Assembly: GCA_030549495.1 (NCBI GenBank)
Contig: JAUIRK010000765.1
Span: forward strand, 1-64,000
Length of the DNA stretch: 64,000 nt
Source: Nectonema munidae
Taxonomy: Eukaryota > Nematomorpha > Nectonematoida > Nectonematidae
Reading direction: 5' to 3'
Shown in pieces: positions 11,832 to 24,300 of this stretch. The position numbers were made by a program, and so were the translations under genes. A model generated the notes under the pieces. It had not been told where the DNA came from. It saw only the letters and a program-made list of their open reading frames with translations, and did not search any database. The stretch's first letter is position 1. Every line of letters begins with the position of its first letter.

Positions 11832-12533
11832 CTAAAATGATGATGCTTTTGCTGTGAATCTTTTTGGTTGCACGCGCGATCATCTATAAAGATATGTGAT
11901 GTAAAATTAGTTACAAAATAAGGCTATTTCGAGATTATGAAAAAAGGAATCAAGTTTTATTTTGATTTGGGGTCCTTATTATTTAAAGAGCTTCCTATAA
12001 ATCTAGCATTTCAAAAATTAGGCAAAAATAATGACGAGCACAACTTGAAAACTCAGCATCCATTGCTAAATGCCTGTTTCTAAAATGCAAGATGGTATTA
12101 AACATATAACCAAAATAGCAATCTTACTTTTTTAAAATCCATGTTACATTCGACCATTATTCCTAAAAACAAAACTAGAATCGCTATTGTTCAAAAAATT
12201 TTTGTCTTCTGAAACTGATAAATTTTAGAATATCATTTCGAAAAAGTATACTATTGATATCCGAGTTTGGAAGCCGGAGTCGAAATATTGGAGTCGATAA
12301 AAAAAGCAACTCTCATTCTTTAATAGACATTTTAATTTTTGCAAGATTCTTACCCCATAAAGTAATTTTGACTTTTGTCAGCATTGACGCACTCTCAAGG
12401 TGGACCAAGACCACATAGCCCAAATAAAAAATTCATCAGTGGTTCTCAGAGAATATTTTTTAATGAAAAATATATCAACAAATTTATGAGTCCAATATCG
12501 GCTTTGAATTTATTTTGGAAAATTTTCTAAATA
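11832..12533. other. Intergenic stretch upstream of the COA8-like gene
   Basis: Would hold the promoter and any 5' exon of the minus-strand COA8-like gene. No clear promoter motif or first exon could be chosen by eye. Confidence 0.3.
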
Positions 12534-12542
12534 TATTAGTGG

Positions 12543-13880
12543 ATTATACGACAAAATAGCTAGTCCCAAAATAACTAGTTCTGAAATAGCTTGACCAAGA
12601 CAGCTAATTCCAAAATAACTAGTATACCAAAACAGCTTGTTCCAAAATAGCTAGTTTACCAAAAAAAAGTTTCGACTAGGAAAAATTAGGTTGGAAGAAC
12701 ACGATCATAATTTGTTTTTTACAACAGAAATATTCCTATTCATTGTTAAAATAACAGGAAACTGTTCTTTTGAGAGGATTTCTATTTCTAGGTTTAAAAA
12801 AGTAGTAAAACTGATATACTTTATTCAAAATTTATATAACTAAAAAGGAGGTCGTATGTGCTAACATCAACGTCAAAACTTTTATCATCATTATCAAATT
12901 ACCGTATCCATTTGAACGCGCCAGAGTTGTCGATTTCTAGTTTACCATGGTTAGTCTTGGAGATATTACGTGGTGAGATTTGCAGTTCTCTTCCACGCTG
13001 TAATTGTTAACTACGGACCTAGCCTTTGTTTAATTTGACTAACTGCAAGGCAGCAGTAACTAGGCTTATTTGGAGGCGGCCTTACTCGCCTTGTCACGAC
13101 ATCTTCCTGAACATGGAGCATTTTAACTTGTAGAGAGGAGTCACCCAATCTACTACTCCGTCTCTTATGTCGTCACTGTTTGTTCGGGACTGCTTATGTC
13201 GTAGCTAACCACCATATCTGATGGCCGTTCCACTATCCACAACAAGCGGACCCACTCTCTAGCTGTTCCAGCTCAGCTTTATAGAAAAAGTTAAAAAATT
13301 AATACAATATATTTAAAATTCATAAAGCAAGATTTTGTTATATAGGTAATGCCAAATTCAAACCTTGAAATATCTGTCAATGTTTTAAAGTTTGAATTCT
13401 TCCATTAATTTCGTTGGCTTTTTTACTTGTAGTCTCTCTTTCGCCTGAAAAATAAGCAGTCAACTTAGTTCTTTGCATAGTTTCTTCCTGTTGAATGCCT
13501 CTTAAAAACCGCCATAACGAAGGATGAGGGGAATCATATAGGGTCTGAATTGCTCGGTACCTTCCTTAGCTTGTTCGTGGTTCTTGGTAAACAATCAGTC
13601 GACCTTTGTTCAACACTCCAAATGATAAGTGAAAATAAAGGCGGCTTTCTTCTTCCTCCTGTTCTTTGGGGCCTTCCAATGTATGTATCTTCAAAATAAC
13701 GGTATAATTCTTCCATCTTTTGCTCTATCTGAAGATCTTCAAGTGTATTCAGTAATTCTTCAAATGCTTGGGTTATTTCATCAGGTGGTAGGAATGCTAA
13801 TTCAGCAAGCAATTTACAATTTTGTATACTAGCTATTATGAAGCTAGCTATTTTAGAACTAGCTTTTTTGGGTTTCGCCT
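12543..13880 (-). mobile_element. MULE with iterated (foldback-like) termini, decayed
   Basis: A 1338-bp element flanked by near-identical nonamers TATTAGTGG (12534-12542) and TATTAGTGA (13881-13889). A 9-bp duplication is the Mutator-superfamily norm. The left end (12550-12665) is an array of variants of AAAATAGCTAGTTC. The right end (about 13830-13870) carries the same word inverted. Between them, minus-strand sequence 13380-13830 encodes the C-terminal region of a MULE transposase: LAFLPPDEITQAFEEL, then YFEDTYIGRPQRTGGRRKPP, then LPRTTNK, and in another frame PSLWRFLRGIQQEET. This parallels the arthropod family signature YFE..YIG...RGGRR.PP.F....WN........PRTNNS. It has several frame breaks and the N-terminal two thirds is missing. 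Confidence 0.7.
12900..13270. other. GC-richer island inside the MULE
   Basis: About 370 bases clearly less AT-rich than their surroundings, lying inside the MULE between its left terminal array and the transposase remnant. No frame on either strand is long and I recognise no family. It could be captured host or foreign DNA, or another short repeat. Confidence 0.35.
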
Positions 13881-14097
13881 TATTAGTGAAGATTGACGAG
13901 CACATTTAAGTAAACTTGGTGCATCCTGTCGTTAAAATAATACAAATAGTATTCTATTTAGAGCGCATCCAGGTCATTCTGACATTAGCATTTATCAAAT
14001 TCATTTTTTCTCTCTGTTCTGACACACTTCCCTTCTTACACGCAAAAGAGATTTCTTTAGTTGATATTTCGAAACTGCGCAACAACTACTTTCAGTC

Positions 14098-14865
14098 CCT
14101 TCAAATAGACGCGCACCATCTCCAAATTATATGTAGAAAAGGGGTAAAGATATCAATTAACGATAAAAAAAATTGAAAATTTTATTGAATGAAAAGCATC
14201 ATTCATTAATTTTCAGTTGTTCCATTTCTTCTTCTTAAAAAATGAAAATGTTTTATTGGGGAAAATAAATTAAAAAAAAACACATCCAAATTACATAACT
14301 TTTCTGAGGTAATTTTTATAAAAGATGTAAAACAGAACTAAAGTTAGAAAACTCTGTATTAGAATTTTTTCATTCTTTTTAGTGTATAAGTGTAAGTTAA
14401 TTAGACTCTCAAAAAAAAGATATAAAATAAAGATAAAATTGTGCAAACAAAAATCAAACAATAAATTAAGAATGAATTACTTCATTTTTCTCAAGTTTAA
14501 AAGTTAAATCGGTGCAAGCAAACACAAAGTAGTCGAACTATAATTTTGCCCGAGTCAGCTTCCAAAAATAAAGTTAAAAAATATTAAAATGTAATATTAA
14601 ATTTTTTATGAAGCAAAATAAAATAGTTAAATGATACAAACAGAAAATAGTCAAACGACAAATCCAGATACTATTACTTGGACGTTCTACAAAAAGTAAA
14701 ATAACAACTTTTAACCTTTTGCAATGATTTGCCTTTTATAATAACTTTTAAGGAAAAAAAGTCCATCAGAAAAATTATAGAGCTTCAACAAAAAACTAAA
14801 CAATTTTACAGCATAACTTAAGTTTTTTAAAAACTAATTTGAAGTATCCACTACAGCATACTCTA
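14098..14865. repeat. Dispersed repeat R3, copy 1
   Basis: Shares long stretches with 58689-58942: CGCACCATCTCCAAATTAT, GATATCAATTAACGATAAAA, TTTTATTGAATGAAAA, ATCATTCATTAATTTTCAGT, TGTAAAACAGAACTAAAGTT, GAATTTTTTCATTCTTTTTA, and the end block GCTTCAACAAAAA ... TATCC.CTACAGCA. The copy here is longer, with about 400 bp that the other copy lacks. It ends where the SINE begins. Family unknown. Confidence 0.65.
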
Positions 14866-15022
14866 TGGGTGGCATGGTAGGTTAGTTGAGATGATGGACT
14901 CAGCGCGGAAGCCTGTTGATTCGATTCCTCATCGATACCAATTTGTTCATAGTTTTACATAAGCGTTACATCAGTGCCTTGTCAATGAAAGCACACCCAC
15001 AGTACCTTTACCTTACCTTTTA
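14866..15022 (+). mobile_element. tRNA-derived SINE, copy 1
   Basis: The tRNA-like head has an A-box-like TGGCATGGTAGG and a B-box-like GATTCGATTCC. It is followed by a tRNA-unrelated body containing TTCATAGTT and GCCTTGTCAATGAAA, and a tail TACCTTTACCTTACC. The same order of landmarks is found at 45225-45365 and, inverted, at 56781-56927. This copy is the most diverged of the three. Confidence 0.65.
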
Positions 15023-16038
15023 CTCAAAATTGAAAAATTTGCTACATAATTAACATAAGAGAGAAAGGAGACAAAATAAACTAATAAAGCAATTTTCACT
15101 ATTTTAAAATGAAACTGTCTGTTCTCAGAATAATTTCAAAATAATAGGAGGCATAAAAAATGAGATAGTTTATTTGATATTTTCAAGTTTTTATAAGCAG
15201 CAAAAGCCAACGTTGAAGTAGCTAACCCTTATAGGGTGATTTGGAAACGCTTGTATTTTTTACATTAAAAAAACTATTTAAACAAACAAATACGAGAACA
15301 TAATTTTTTTTTACTATTTCTGTCCACAAATAAAATTCTGACAGCTGTCATAAATAGATCAGGTACATTTTTAACAATTAAAACATTTTGTTTTGATATA
15401 TTTTTATTATAATATCAACAAATTTTCGTATAAAAAATGATTTAATTAATTATTTAGTGTTACTTACAAAATTTAACAATCGAACATTATAAAAAAATGG
15501 AGTATTTTTGCTTTTAAACGAAATAACTAGTCAAAGTATTCATTCCCAAATACCTATTGTTGGAAAAAAAATTAGTTTTCAAATGTTACAAAATGTAACA
15601 AACGACTGATAAAGATTAAAAGTGACCTTTGTTGAAAAAAAATTAACGCGAGTCTGACAATATTCATTGATATAAAATTGTAACGATTGATAACTTTATT
15701 TTCCTCTCATTTAAAAACAAACAAATTTTCATTTTTGCAAAATGTTTGGTGCATTAATTTATGTTAAAAGTAAAAATTCGAAAATAAAATATCAAAACTT
15801 CAAAATGTGAGAGCCAGTGATTTAATTCAAGTTAAAACATGAAGCTTAGAGTGGTCCATCAAAGCACGGTAAAAAAAACCTTCAGATAATTTTGATTAGA
15901 ACCCTGTATTTGGTTTTGACACTTAAAAGATTATTTAGGCAGAAATTTGAAAGAAAAATGAGATGTTTTAAAGGTTGCACAAGTCGGTCAAAGTTTCTTG
16001 ACAATTACATAACTTTGCGTTTTTGGCATATGTCTAGT
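15023..16038. other. AT-rich intergenic stretch, nothing recognised
   Basis: No coding, RNA or element-end signal was seen. Confidence 0.4.
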
Positions 16039-18711
16039 CAGGGGTAGGCAAAGTGGTCGATATCGACCCCTGGGGGTCGATAACATATCTTTAGGGGTCG
16101 ATAAGATAGACAAACTTTCCAAATTGTGCTTTATAGAGTAATAAATCTCCCTTTTCTTTTAAAACATAGCTTAGGACATTGTATAGTATAGGATATATGA
16201 AACATTTTTGGTTTGTATTTTTTTTCTTAATTGTTGGACATTGATTAATGTTTTTATTAAACATTTCTATGTGGGGTAGAGGAGGCTGCCAACACTTCGT
16301 GAAACACTTGCTATTTTCTTCCACTATCACACAGATGGCAAACAGAAACTTAAGCAAAGTGCTCAAATGACAGTGTCACAGTTAATACCATTCTGGTAAA
16401 AAGCTGGTTTACCAGCCGCTAAGCTGTGATATAGAAAAACGCTTAGAACATAATGGAACAGGACAAACTCAAGCAAATGTTGTGTTCACATGCATTGATG
16501 AATGGAAAGTATCCAACCAAGTGACCGGCATATCTTTTGACACAACAACAACACTGGGCGTATCAATGGAGCCTGTATTCTGATTGAAAATGCACTAAGA
16601 AGAAATGTTTTAGACTTTGCCTGCCGACATCACATCTTTGAAATAATCTTAGAAAAAGTCTTCACTGCACTACAAAAAACCCAAACATCATCTGGACCGG
16701 ATATTGCCCTATTCAAACGTTTCAAAAAGAAAAAAGGTCCACGATTTGATTTCGGGAAATAATCAGGGAATTTATACAAAGCAAACTTTGTTCTTTACCT
16801 CTCTCATAACACAGCGAGTTTGCACCCTTAGACTACAGCAGGGGTCACCAAACTTTTTTCTTAGAGGGCCGGATAACTGAAAGAATGGCGGGTGCGGGCC
16901 GCATAATCATTCTGTACAATACTTGCAAGCCAGAAAGAAAGCTCTAGTAGAAAAAAGACTACAAACTTAGTTTAGCATTCCATGTTAATTATGGGTGAGT
17001 GGCGTGAGATGCAGAAAAAAAAACAAAGACAACCAACATATTTATTTACTAAAAAGTTATCAAAGAAGGCGACGTTAGCAAAAAGGTAGCTACATCAGAC
17101 ATAGTGTGCACATGTTCGAATATCACAAACTAAGCAGCAAAAAAGGTTAGTGAGACTTGTGAAACTGATGTTTGGCTTTTAATATATCAACAATGTTTGG
17201 TTTGAAATTGCTGCATCCAATCAATAGAATTGCTTTCAAATGTTCATCAGTCAATCTCGTTCGATATGTTGACTTTACATACTTCATTTTTGAAAATGTT
17301 TGCTCACAGACATAAGTTGTTCCAAACACTGATGCCATACCAGCGGCAAATTTCTTCAATTTCGGAAACTCAGCATCAGGTAAGCATCAACAAGTTTTCC
17401 TTCTCTGTGCTTCTCTTTCAGCAAATCATTTGCGTGCAAATCAATGAGCTCCAACTGTAGTTCAACTGACACATCGTCAAGGTTACAACCAAACGGATTC
17501 TGGAACAGAAGAATATGACTCAATTCTTTTAAGATCTGAGAATCTCTCCAAAAAATGCTTATTCAAGTCACGAATAATCTTTTTCGGAAAATCGAGGTTG
17601 ACATCTTCAGCGACTGTAGCATAAAACTCTTTGAAACAGTGAAAATGAGAGAAGTTTTCTCCTTCCAGTTGTGCTTCAAACAATGACAGCTTTCTCCGAA
17701 ATCCTCATGTCGCATCAAGCAGTGTCGCATTTAAGAGGTAAAAGTTATATCAAAACACGGTAGAGTTGTTTATTAACTTGAATTTAAGTCGTTGCTAAAA
17801 GGAAGTCGTTGTTAAGAGGGACCGTTGTTGACAGGTTTCACTCACAACATATCATGTTTCATACGTTTTATCAAGCAAATTTAAGTATCGTCGGCGGGCC
17901 TGATGATCTGACGTCGCGGGCCGGATCCGGCCCGCGGGCCGTAGTTTGGTGACCCCTGGACTACAGTTACGTCTTTTCTCAAATTGAGAGTTATTTAGAT
18001 TGAACTAGTGAACACTATTGTTCTTTCATCCACCATTTTCTAGCCAATATGCAAGATTGAAATCTCATTTATTTTAACAATTGTACTAAAGGTCTAGTTT
18101 ATCTAAGTTTTACAAGATTCTTCAGACGTCATAGCTGTTTTATTCATCGCCTAACCAATTCTGAATTGTTAGACGATGAGTCTTCTAATGAAAAGGATTA
18201 TGGCGAAAATGGTATTTTGATTGACAATGCAAGAAAAAGCTTAGAAAATCTTAACTTATCTAAAGCTTTATCAATTAAAAAAAACTCCTCAAAATATAAT
18301 TGAGCTAATAGATCAATCGCAAAAAAGGACTTTTAAATTATGTGACGCTAGCAAAGTTTTAAGTTTACTTCATTTTAACAATGATGAATGCAAATTGATC
18401 ACATATATCAAAAGTAGAATGGAAGAAAATCAAATAACTGATATTATGGAAATGAAAAATTCAAGTATATCACCTGATACGTATTTACTTCTACAAAATT
18501 GTCCAGCTTCTAGTTGCGAAGTTGAAAGATCCTAAGATATCCAGACAATTTTTTTAATTACATGTTTTTTTTCTATAATTGTAAATAATTTTGTTTTTTT
18601 ATTTTATGTTTAAAAGTTAATAAAATCATAAAAGTGAATTTTTATTTTTAAAAGTCAATTTTTTTGGATTTAAAAGTCAATATTTTCTAATTTTTTGTTT
18701 GCCCTGGTCGT
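16039..18711 (+). mobile_element. Decayed hAT element, host of a nested hAT
   Basis: The left end CAGGGGTAGGCAAAG resembles a hAT terminus. The right boundary is tentative (GTTTGCCCTG at about 18702-18711) and no matching duplication was found. Plus-strand pieces of a hAT transposase are readable: NGACILIENALRRNVLDFAC followed by RHHIFEIILEKVF (about 16565-16660), SSGPDIALFKRFKKK (about 16690-16735), and the dimerisation-domain motif YLLLQNCPASSCEVERS (about 18484-18533) with the characteristic VER. These match hAT-like proteins with the CRHH motif. Many frame breaks are present. A second hAT (16839-17958) sits inside. Part of the same element without that insertion recurs at 29663-29970. Confidence 0.65.
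16839..17958 (-). mobile_element. Nested hAT transposon, 1120 bp, with perfect TIRs and TSD
   Basis: Ends CAGGGGTCACCAAACT and its complement GTTTGGTGACCCCTG, flanked by identical octamers GACTACAG (16831-16838 and 17959-17966). The subterminal regions are GC-rich (GGCCGGAT, GGCCCGCGGGCC). On the minus strand it keeps the C-terminal part of a transposase. 17483-17683 reads like the FEAQLEGENFSHF...FLERFSDLK region. 17147-17359 carries the dimerisation domain with FGTTYVCEQTFSKMKYVKS and TRLTDEHLKAILLI, close to GTF2I-repeat/ZBED-type hAT proteins. The N-terminal BED finger and the catalytic core are absent, so this is an internally deleted copy. Confidence 0.9.
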
Positions 18712-21300
18712 AATATAAGGTATGCGGGACATTTGTTAAAAAGAAGGGCCGATTAAAATATAAGAAAAAAGGGGTAAATCTAGCCAGCCAATATATAAGG
18801 CAGACTTTTTTGTGAATTTAGCAGGTGGCTAATGCTAATAATAATATACACTGAAAAAATCAAAATTAATATATAAATAAAAGTTTAATCAGGAACTGTC
18901 TAGCTTAAACTTCAACAGTATTATACTCATATTTAGAGACTTTATAATTGTAGTGAATTTCAAATGAAAACAGAAAAATAATATGTTACAGACTATCAAA
19001 AAAGGAAAAATGAGACATTTTTTGAATGTAATTAAAAAAGTAGGTTTTGAAAAAGGGCATTATATATAATTTTAAAATGTGATCAATGTTAAAAGGATTT
19101 TTGGAAATCTATAAACATCTTTTGAAAAATCAATTTTTTGGTGATAAGTTTTTCTTGAAATAACTGCAGCGAAAGAAAAAAATATTGTGATATTTCAATC
19201 CCAATCTTATGCTTTATCATATTTATTTTCACTATTATTTTTACGTTTTTTTTTCTATCTTCTTCCCCTTAATATCTTTAGCTATTCAAATTCACTCTTT
19301 CTTTTATATTTATTCTTTTTTTACTTTCTCAAATCTTTAATTTATATATATATATAACTCCTTTAATTTTCCTTCTACATTGAAATATACTTTCGAACAC
19401 AGTCTGATCATATTTTTTCTTCATTTTCTTACATATGGTTCAAACTCCTTATTTGCATCTACCTCAATCCCTACCAACCGCTCTCAATTGCTCATCTCAT
19501 ATATTCATACACCCTTTCGACTCTTCTTATTCCACTCCAATTACTTTCCAAGCCAACACTGAAGTTTACAACAATGAATTTTTCGGTATCGACGAGTTAC
19601 TGCATCCAGATCAAATGTTATATCTTACACTATCAAACAGTTTATAATCAAATCAATTTTCTTTTAATTATTCAATCATTTGACAACAACCTATCTTGAT
19701 TTGTTCAATTTATAAATCCTTTAATAAATTTTTGATCTAAACTGGAGGTATGGAAACCCCTTCACGCCGGCAAAATTACTCCTAAGAATGTTTTTTATAG
19801 CGCCCACACACTGATACACCCGTATGTAAAAAAACAAGTAAATTTTCACTTATTAAATTGTATTATGCAAAAACCATTAATTTATTTATAAAAAAAAGGC
19901 AAGTGAAGCTTAACTTAGAGTTAGACCACTCTTAACTTACTTTGCTTGTTAGAAATCTTTCAAGGCAAATTTTTCTCGCACAAAATCAAGCTGAAGTATA
20001 AGAATAAGATTATATAATCTCTCGAAAAAGAAAATATTTCTAATTTTCTAAGCCTCCTTGATTGGTTTATTTTAAATGTTATATAGAAGATTTACACCGA
20101 TACATTAGTATTTTTGATCTGTCCACTTACGTTTATTTTTTTTATTTTTCGCCCCCTACAATAAATAGTTCCACTAGTCTGATCTAAAAAAAACTTAGCA
20201 AATGCATTTCAATTGCAATAAAAATGTCCTTAAGAATTAACCTTCAACTTGAAAAATTAAATAAAAATAATTTTTAGATTGCCTTATATCTAAGAGTTAT
20301 ATGAAGAGTATCCTATTAAGTTTGCACGATAATTGTTCTTCAAGTTTTAAAGTTGATATGTAAATATTTCACTTATAATGCACATATAGTATTAAATTAT
20401 TAGTTTAGATTCAACTATTAGAATGATACTTACTTTCTGAGAAAAATAAAATTTAAAATAACATCTTTTTTTCAATTGTCGATATAGCATACAAGGGAAA
20501 AATAATCTTACATAGGTGGAAAGATTGCAAGAATAGTACTTGGCCATCTGCCATTCTTTTATCATTCAAATTCAAATCATCTTTGAAATACAAGGCATTA
20601 AAGATATGTAATGGATACTCGGATAATTTTGAATTATCTAATAAGGTTAAAAACGAGAAACTTTCATAAATCATTTTAAATTTTGTTTTAAATCGACATA
20701 TAATAACCTTCTGATAAAAGATTTTTATTTTTAAATAATGTCAAATATTTATTTGCTTATTTATGTATATTATAATCATTCCCAATTTACATATATTTAG
20801 TTACATAAATTTACTAATCTTTTGGTATTTAGAGTTCTTACAAATGTTATGAAATCTTTAATTTATTTATGTTATATCCTCACATTCATTTTTCTGTATA
20901 TTTTTTGCATATCTTCTTATGATAATATCACATTTCTAAATAAATTTCTTCCCTTCTTCTATGAAACTAGAATCTTTACATGTATGTTTACAATAACATT
21001 AATAGAGATAGATCGTAAAACTTTATAACAAATTTGCATAATTTAATTAGATTAAAAAAAAGATGTTGATTGAACTAAACATTTATCATAAATAACTCGA
21101 TTTGTAAAATTGTTGCTCATGGATTATATAAAGAGAGATCGTATATATTAAATTAGGATAAAAATATGTATTAAAAATTATAGGAAAAAAACTTAATTTT
21201 TTATATATTTTTAAAAATAATTTTTTATTTCATTCACTAAGACAACAAACTCTTAATGTCGCACAAAAGCAAGTAAAGAAGTTATTTCATTTATTTTTAA
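18712..21300. other. AT-rich region upstream of ZC3H18
   Basis: About 2.6 kb without a recognisable gene. It must include the ZC3H18 promoter and 5' UTR near 21200-21300, but no clear core-promoter motif stands out. Short frames at 19380-19647 and 20453-20674 (minus) show no motifs. A TATATATATA run lies at about 19342-19355. Confidence 0.35.
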
Positions 21301-24300
21301 ATGTCTTTTAATGAAGAAACACCTAATCTTGATCAGGTAAATTCAAAAAGGAGAATGTTTTTTACTGAAAATTAACTTAGTTATATCTGAAATTTTATGC
21401 TTCACTTATTTTTATATTTAAATTAATTAATTTTTTATTCTATTTTAGTTAGAAGATTATAATGATATCTTGAAAATTAAAGCCTTCAAAGAACCACAAT
21501 GTATTAGAGAGGTCTTAGTGTTAAATTTAATTAATTTATGATTTTATTTTTATTAAATCTTTAGGAATCTAGTGAAGAAGGTGAAATCATATCTGAAGAA
21601 GAGGGAGAAATTAACTCTGAAAATGAGCCTAATATAAAGGAGATAGGAATAAAGGAAAAGACTGAATCAGTTTGTGTTAATGTAATCATAAATTTTAATT
21701 TCTTATCAAATTTATTTTAATATTTAAGAAGTCAGACCTTGAAGAGGGTGAGATATCAGAAGATGAAGTAAATATTATCCAACCCAAAAAAATAATACAA
21801 AAGGAAAAAGATTTAAATTTTAATTTTTTCAACAAAGTTTCTTGCAAGTTTTATATAAAAGGAACATGTAGTTTTGGCTCTAATTGTAGATTTATCCATT
21901 CTGATAAAGATTTTGGTAAGTTTTTATTTATATTGATACACATGAATGTCTTATTCAAATCCTTTAAGTTAAAAGAGAGACACAATTTCAGGAAAAGTTT
22001 AATATGCGACCTGTAATGCCTATTAATTATGCTGAGCTACATTATCAACAAGTAAGCATAACTTTTTACAATTCCTTATACTAAAATGTTTTTTAAGCCA
22101 TTTCAAAATGAGAGAATTTTGGACAAGCCTTTCCAGGAAAAGAAAATAGAATCAGCGTGGGAACGAGGTCTACGACAAGCAAAGGAATTGATGCGTAAAA
22201 CGCAGTCTCGTAAAAATAGAGGTTACTTTTCAAATAAATTTATTAAACTTTTATACCGTACAAGTATTTTTTATAAGCAGAAGATAATTTCGATTCAAAT
22301 TACAAGATTGCTTACGAATCTGATGAGTTTCATTCCCGTCCTCAAGATGAAATGTATATAAAAAATTTTACACTATATTTTGATTTTTTCCTGATTTATT
22401 TTAGTTTCCATAGGAATTTTTATAATCGCGATTATGATTTTCCTTTTCATAATAAACGCCAGCAGTTCGATGATTTTTTGGGGTATGATTATGATCATCC
22501 CCGGAATTTTGATAGACGTAATGATATAGAAGAATCGTGGTTACGCCGAATAAAAATGTCTAGGTAAATATTAAAATTCTTATTTTGGAAAAATGTTTAA
22601 ATCAAAAAATATTTATTCTTTTTAAATATATCGTTGGCTCCCCTTACTTTTAATTTCGTATATGCATAATTTGATAAAAATTAATTATTAAGGACTTCTA
22701 TTGGAAAAGTAAGGGGAGCCAACGATATATTTAAAAAGAATAATATTTTTTGACTTGAACATTTTTCGATTCTTTGACAAATATATTATTTAAAATCGTG
22801 CAAATTGCAAAATATAGGTAATAACTTTTGTAACATCATATGAGGTAGCAAAATATGCAGAAAGTTTAAAGAATATTTTTCGATTCTTTAATTACAAAAT
22901 TTTATTTTGATTATTTGACAAATATATTATTTAATATCGTGAAAAAATTGCAAAAATATATGTAATTACTTATTTTACGTTGTCTCCCCGAATGAGGTAT
23001 ATCAAATCCTACATTTAGCAAAATATGAACTGACAGGTTGGAGATGAACCATCACAGTATACAGGTTGGAGATGAACCATCGTAGTATACAGGTATATAG
23101 GTAATAACTTATGTAACATCGTCTCCCCGAATGAGGTATCTTAAATCTAGCAAAATATGAACAGAAAGTTGAACATTGTCTCCCTAGTCATTTGTACATG
23201 GAATAGAAACCATTGTAGTATACAGGTTGGAGATGAATCATCGTAGTATACAGGTTGGAGATGAATCATCGTAGTATACAGGTTGGAGATGAATCATCGC
23301 AGTATACAGTTTGGAGATAACACTCAAGTTGTCTGCCCGTGTTCAACCGTACAGGTTATGAGAATATATCATTACATAATAGGGAAGAATTTCCTAAACT
23401 CTTCATACTGAAAAAATATTTCTTCAAATATATTATTAATATTTTAAAGAATCTCACAGTATACAAATGATGTGCCTGTCTGTGTGTGTATGTGAGTTTA
23501 AGCAGATCTGGCAAATATAAAAAAAATTAGCCAAATATTTATGGTAAAATAATCTTAATATTGTTATTCAGAATGATAAGAGAAATCTAAAAATGTATAA
23601 TACTTGTATATTTGTTGAATATATGTGAAGTCATAATTTTGAGACCGTTTGAAAGGCCTGAAAAATCGGAAATTTTTAAAACCTATTCTTATAGGGTTGG
23701 GTACGCTGATTCCAAATATGTAATTTATTTGAAATGTATCGAATGACATATTTTTTGCGGACAAATTTGGAAATTTTATCAAACTCAAAAAATCTTTCTA
23801 TGGAATAGAAACCATCGTAGTAAAGATTGTAGATAAAAATTAAATTGTATATCCGCGTTCAACCGTACAGGTTATGAGAATATTCAATACATAATGAATT
23901 TCCCAAAACTTCATACAGAAAAATAATTCTTCAATATTTGTGTTTGCGCTTGTGAGAACCGAAAATTAAAATTATTTTTTAAAAATCTACAAATAAATAT
24001 AGGTTTATGTAGGATAGTGGTTTATAATGAAAAAAAGAATATAAATTTATGAGGTAAATTATTGATAAAAATATGGTTTCTCATTTATTTTCAGTGAACT
24101 TTCAAAGCGCAATCTAAAACCTATTTTTTCGACGAATCAAATTGTAAATCAAACCCGCACTTAAATTTCGGAGAACCAATTCAAAAGTTATAAGTAAAAA
24201 ACGAAGGTTAATTTATAAAAAACCGAAAACATGATTTTCTAAAAATCTAAAAATAAATTTAGGTTGTGATTTTAGAGTGATTTTATAATTGTGTTGGAAA

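Noticed and set aside
13629-13832. 67-codon plus-strand frame and the 13916-14176 frame
   Set aside because: The first is antisense to the MULE transposase remnant; the second has no motif and partly covers repeat R3.
16091-16366. 91-codon minus-strand frame
   Set aside because: Lies antisense within the decayed hAT and has no similarity I can recognise.
20453-20674. 73-codon minus-strand frame upstream of ZC3H18
   Set aside because: Considered as a divergent neighbour gene, but no motif, splice context or family could be identified.
23029-23330. Regular 28-bp repeats resembling a CRISPR array
   Set aside because: Units are directly adjacent without unique spacers and lie in an intron of an animal gene; this is a minisatellite.
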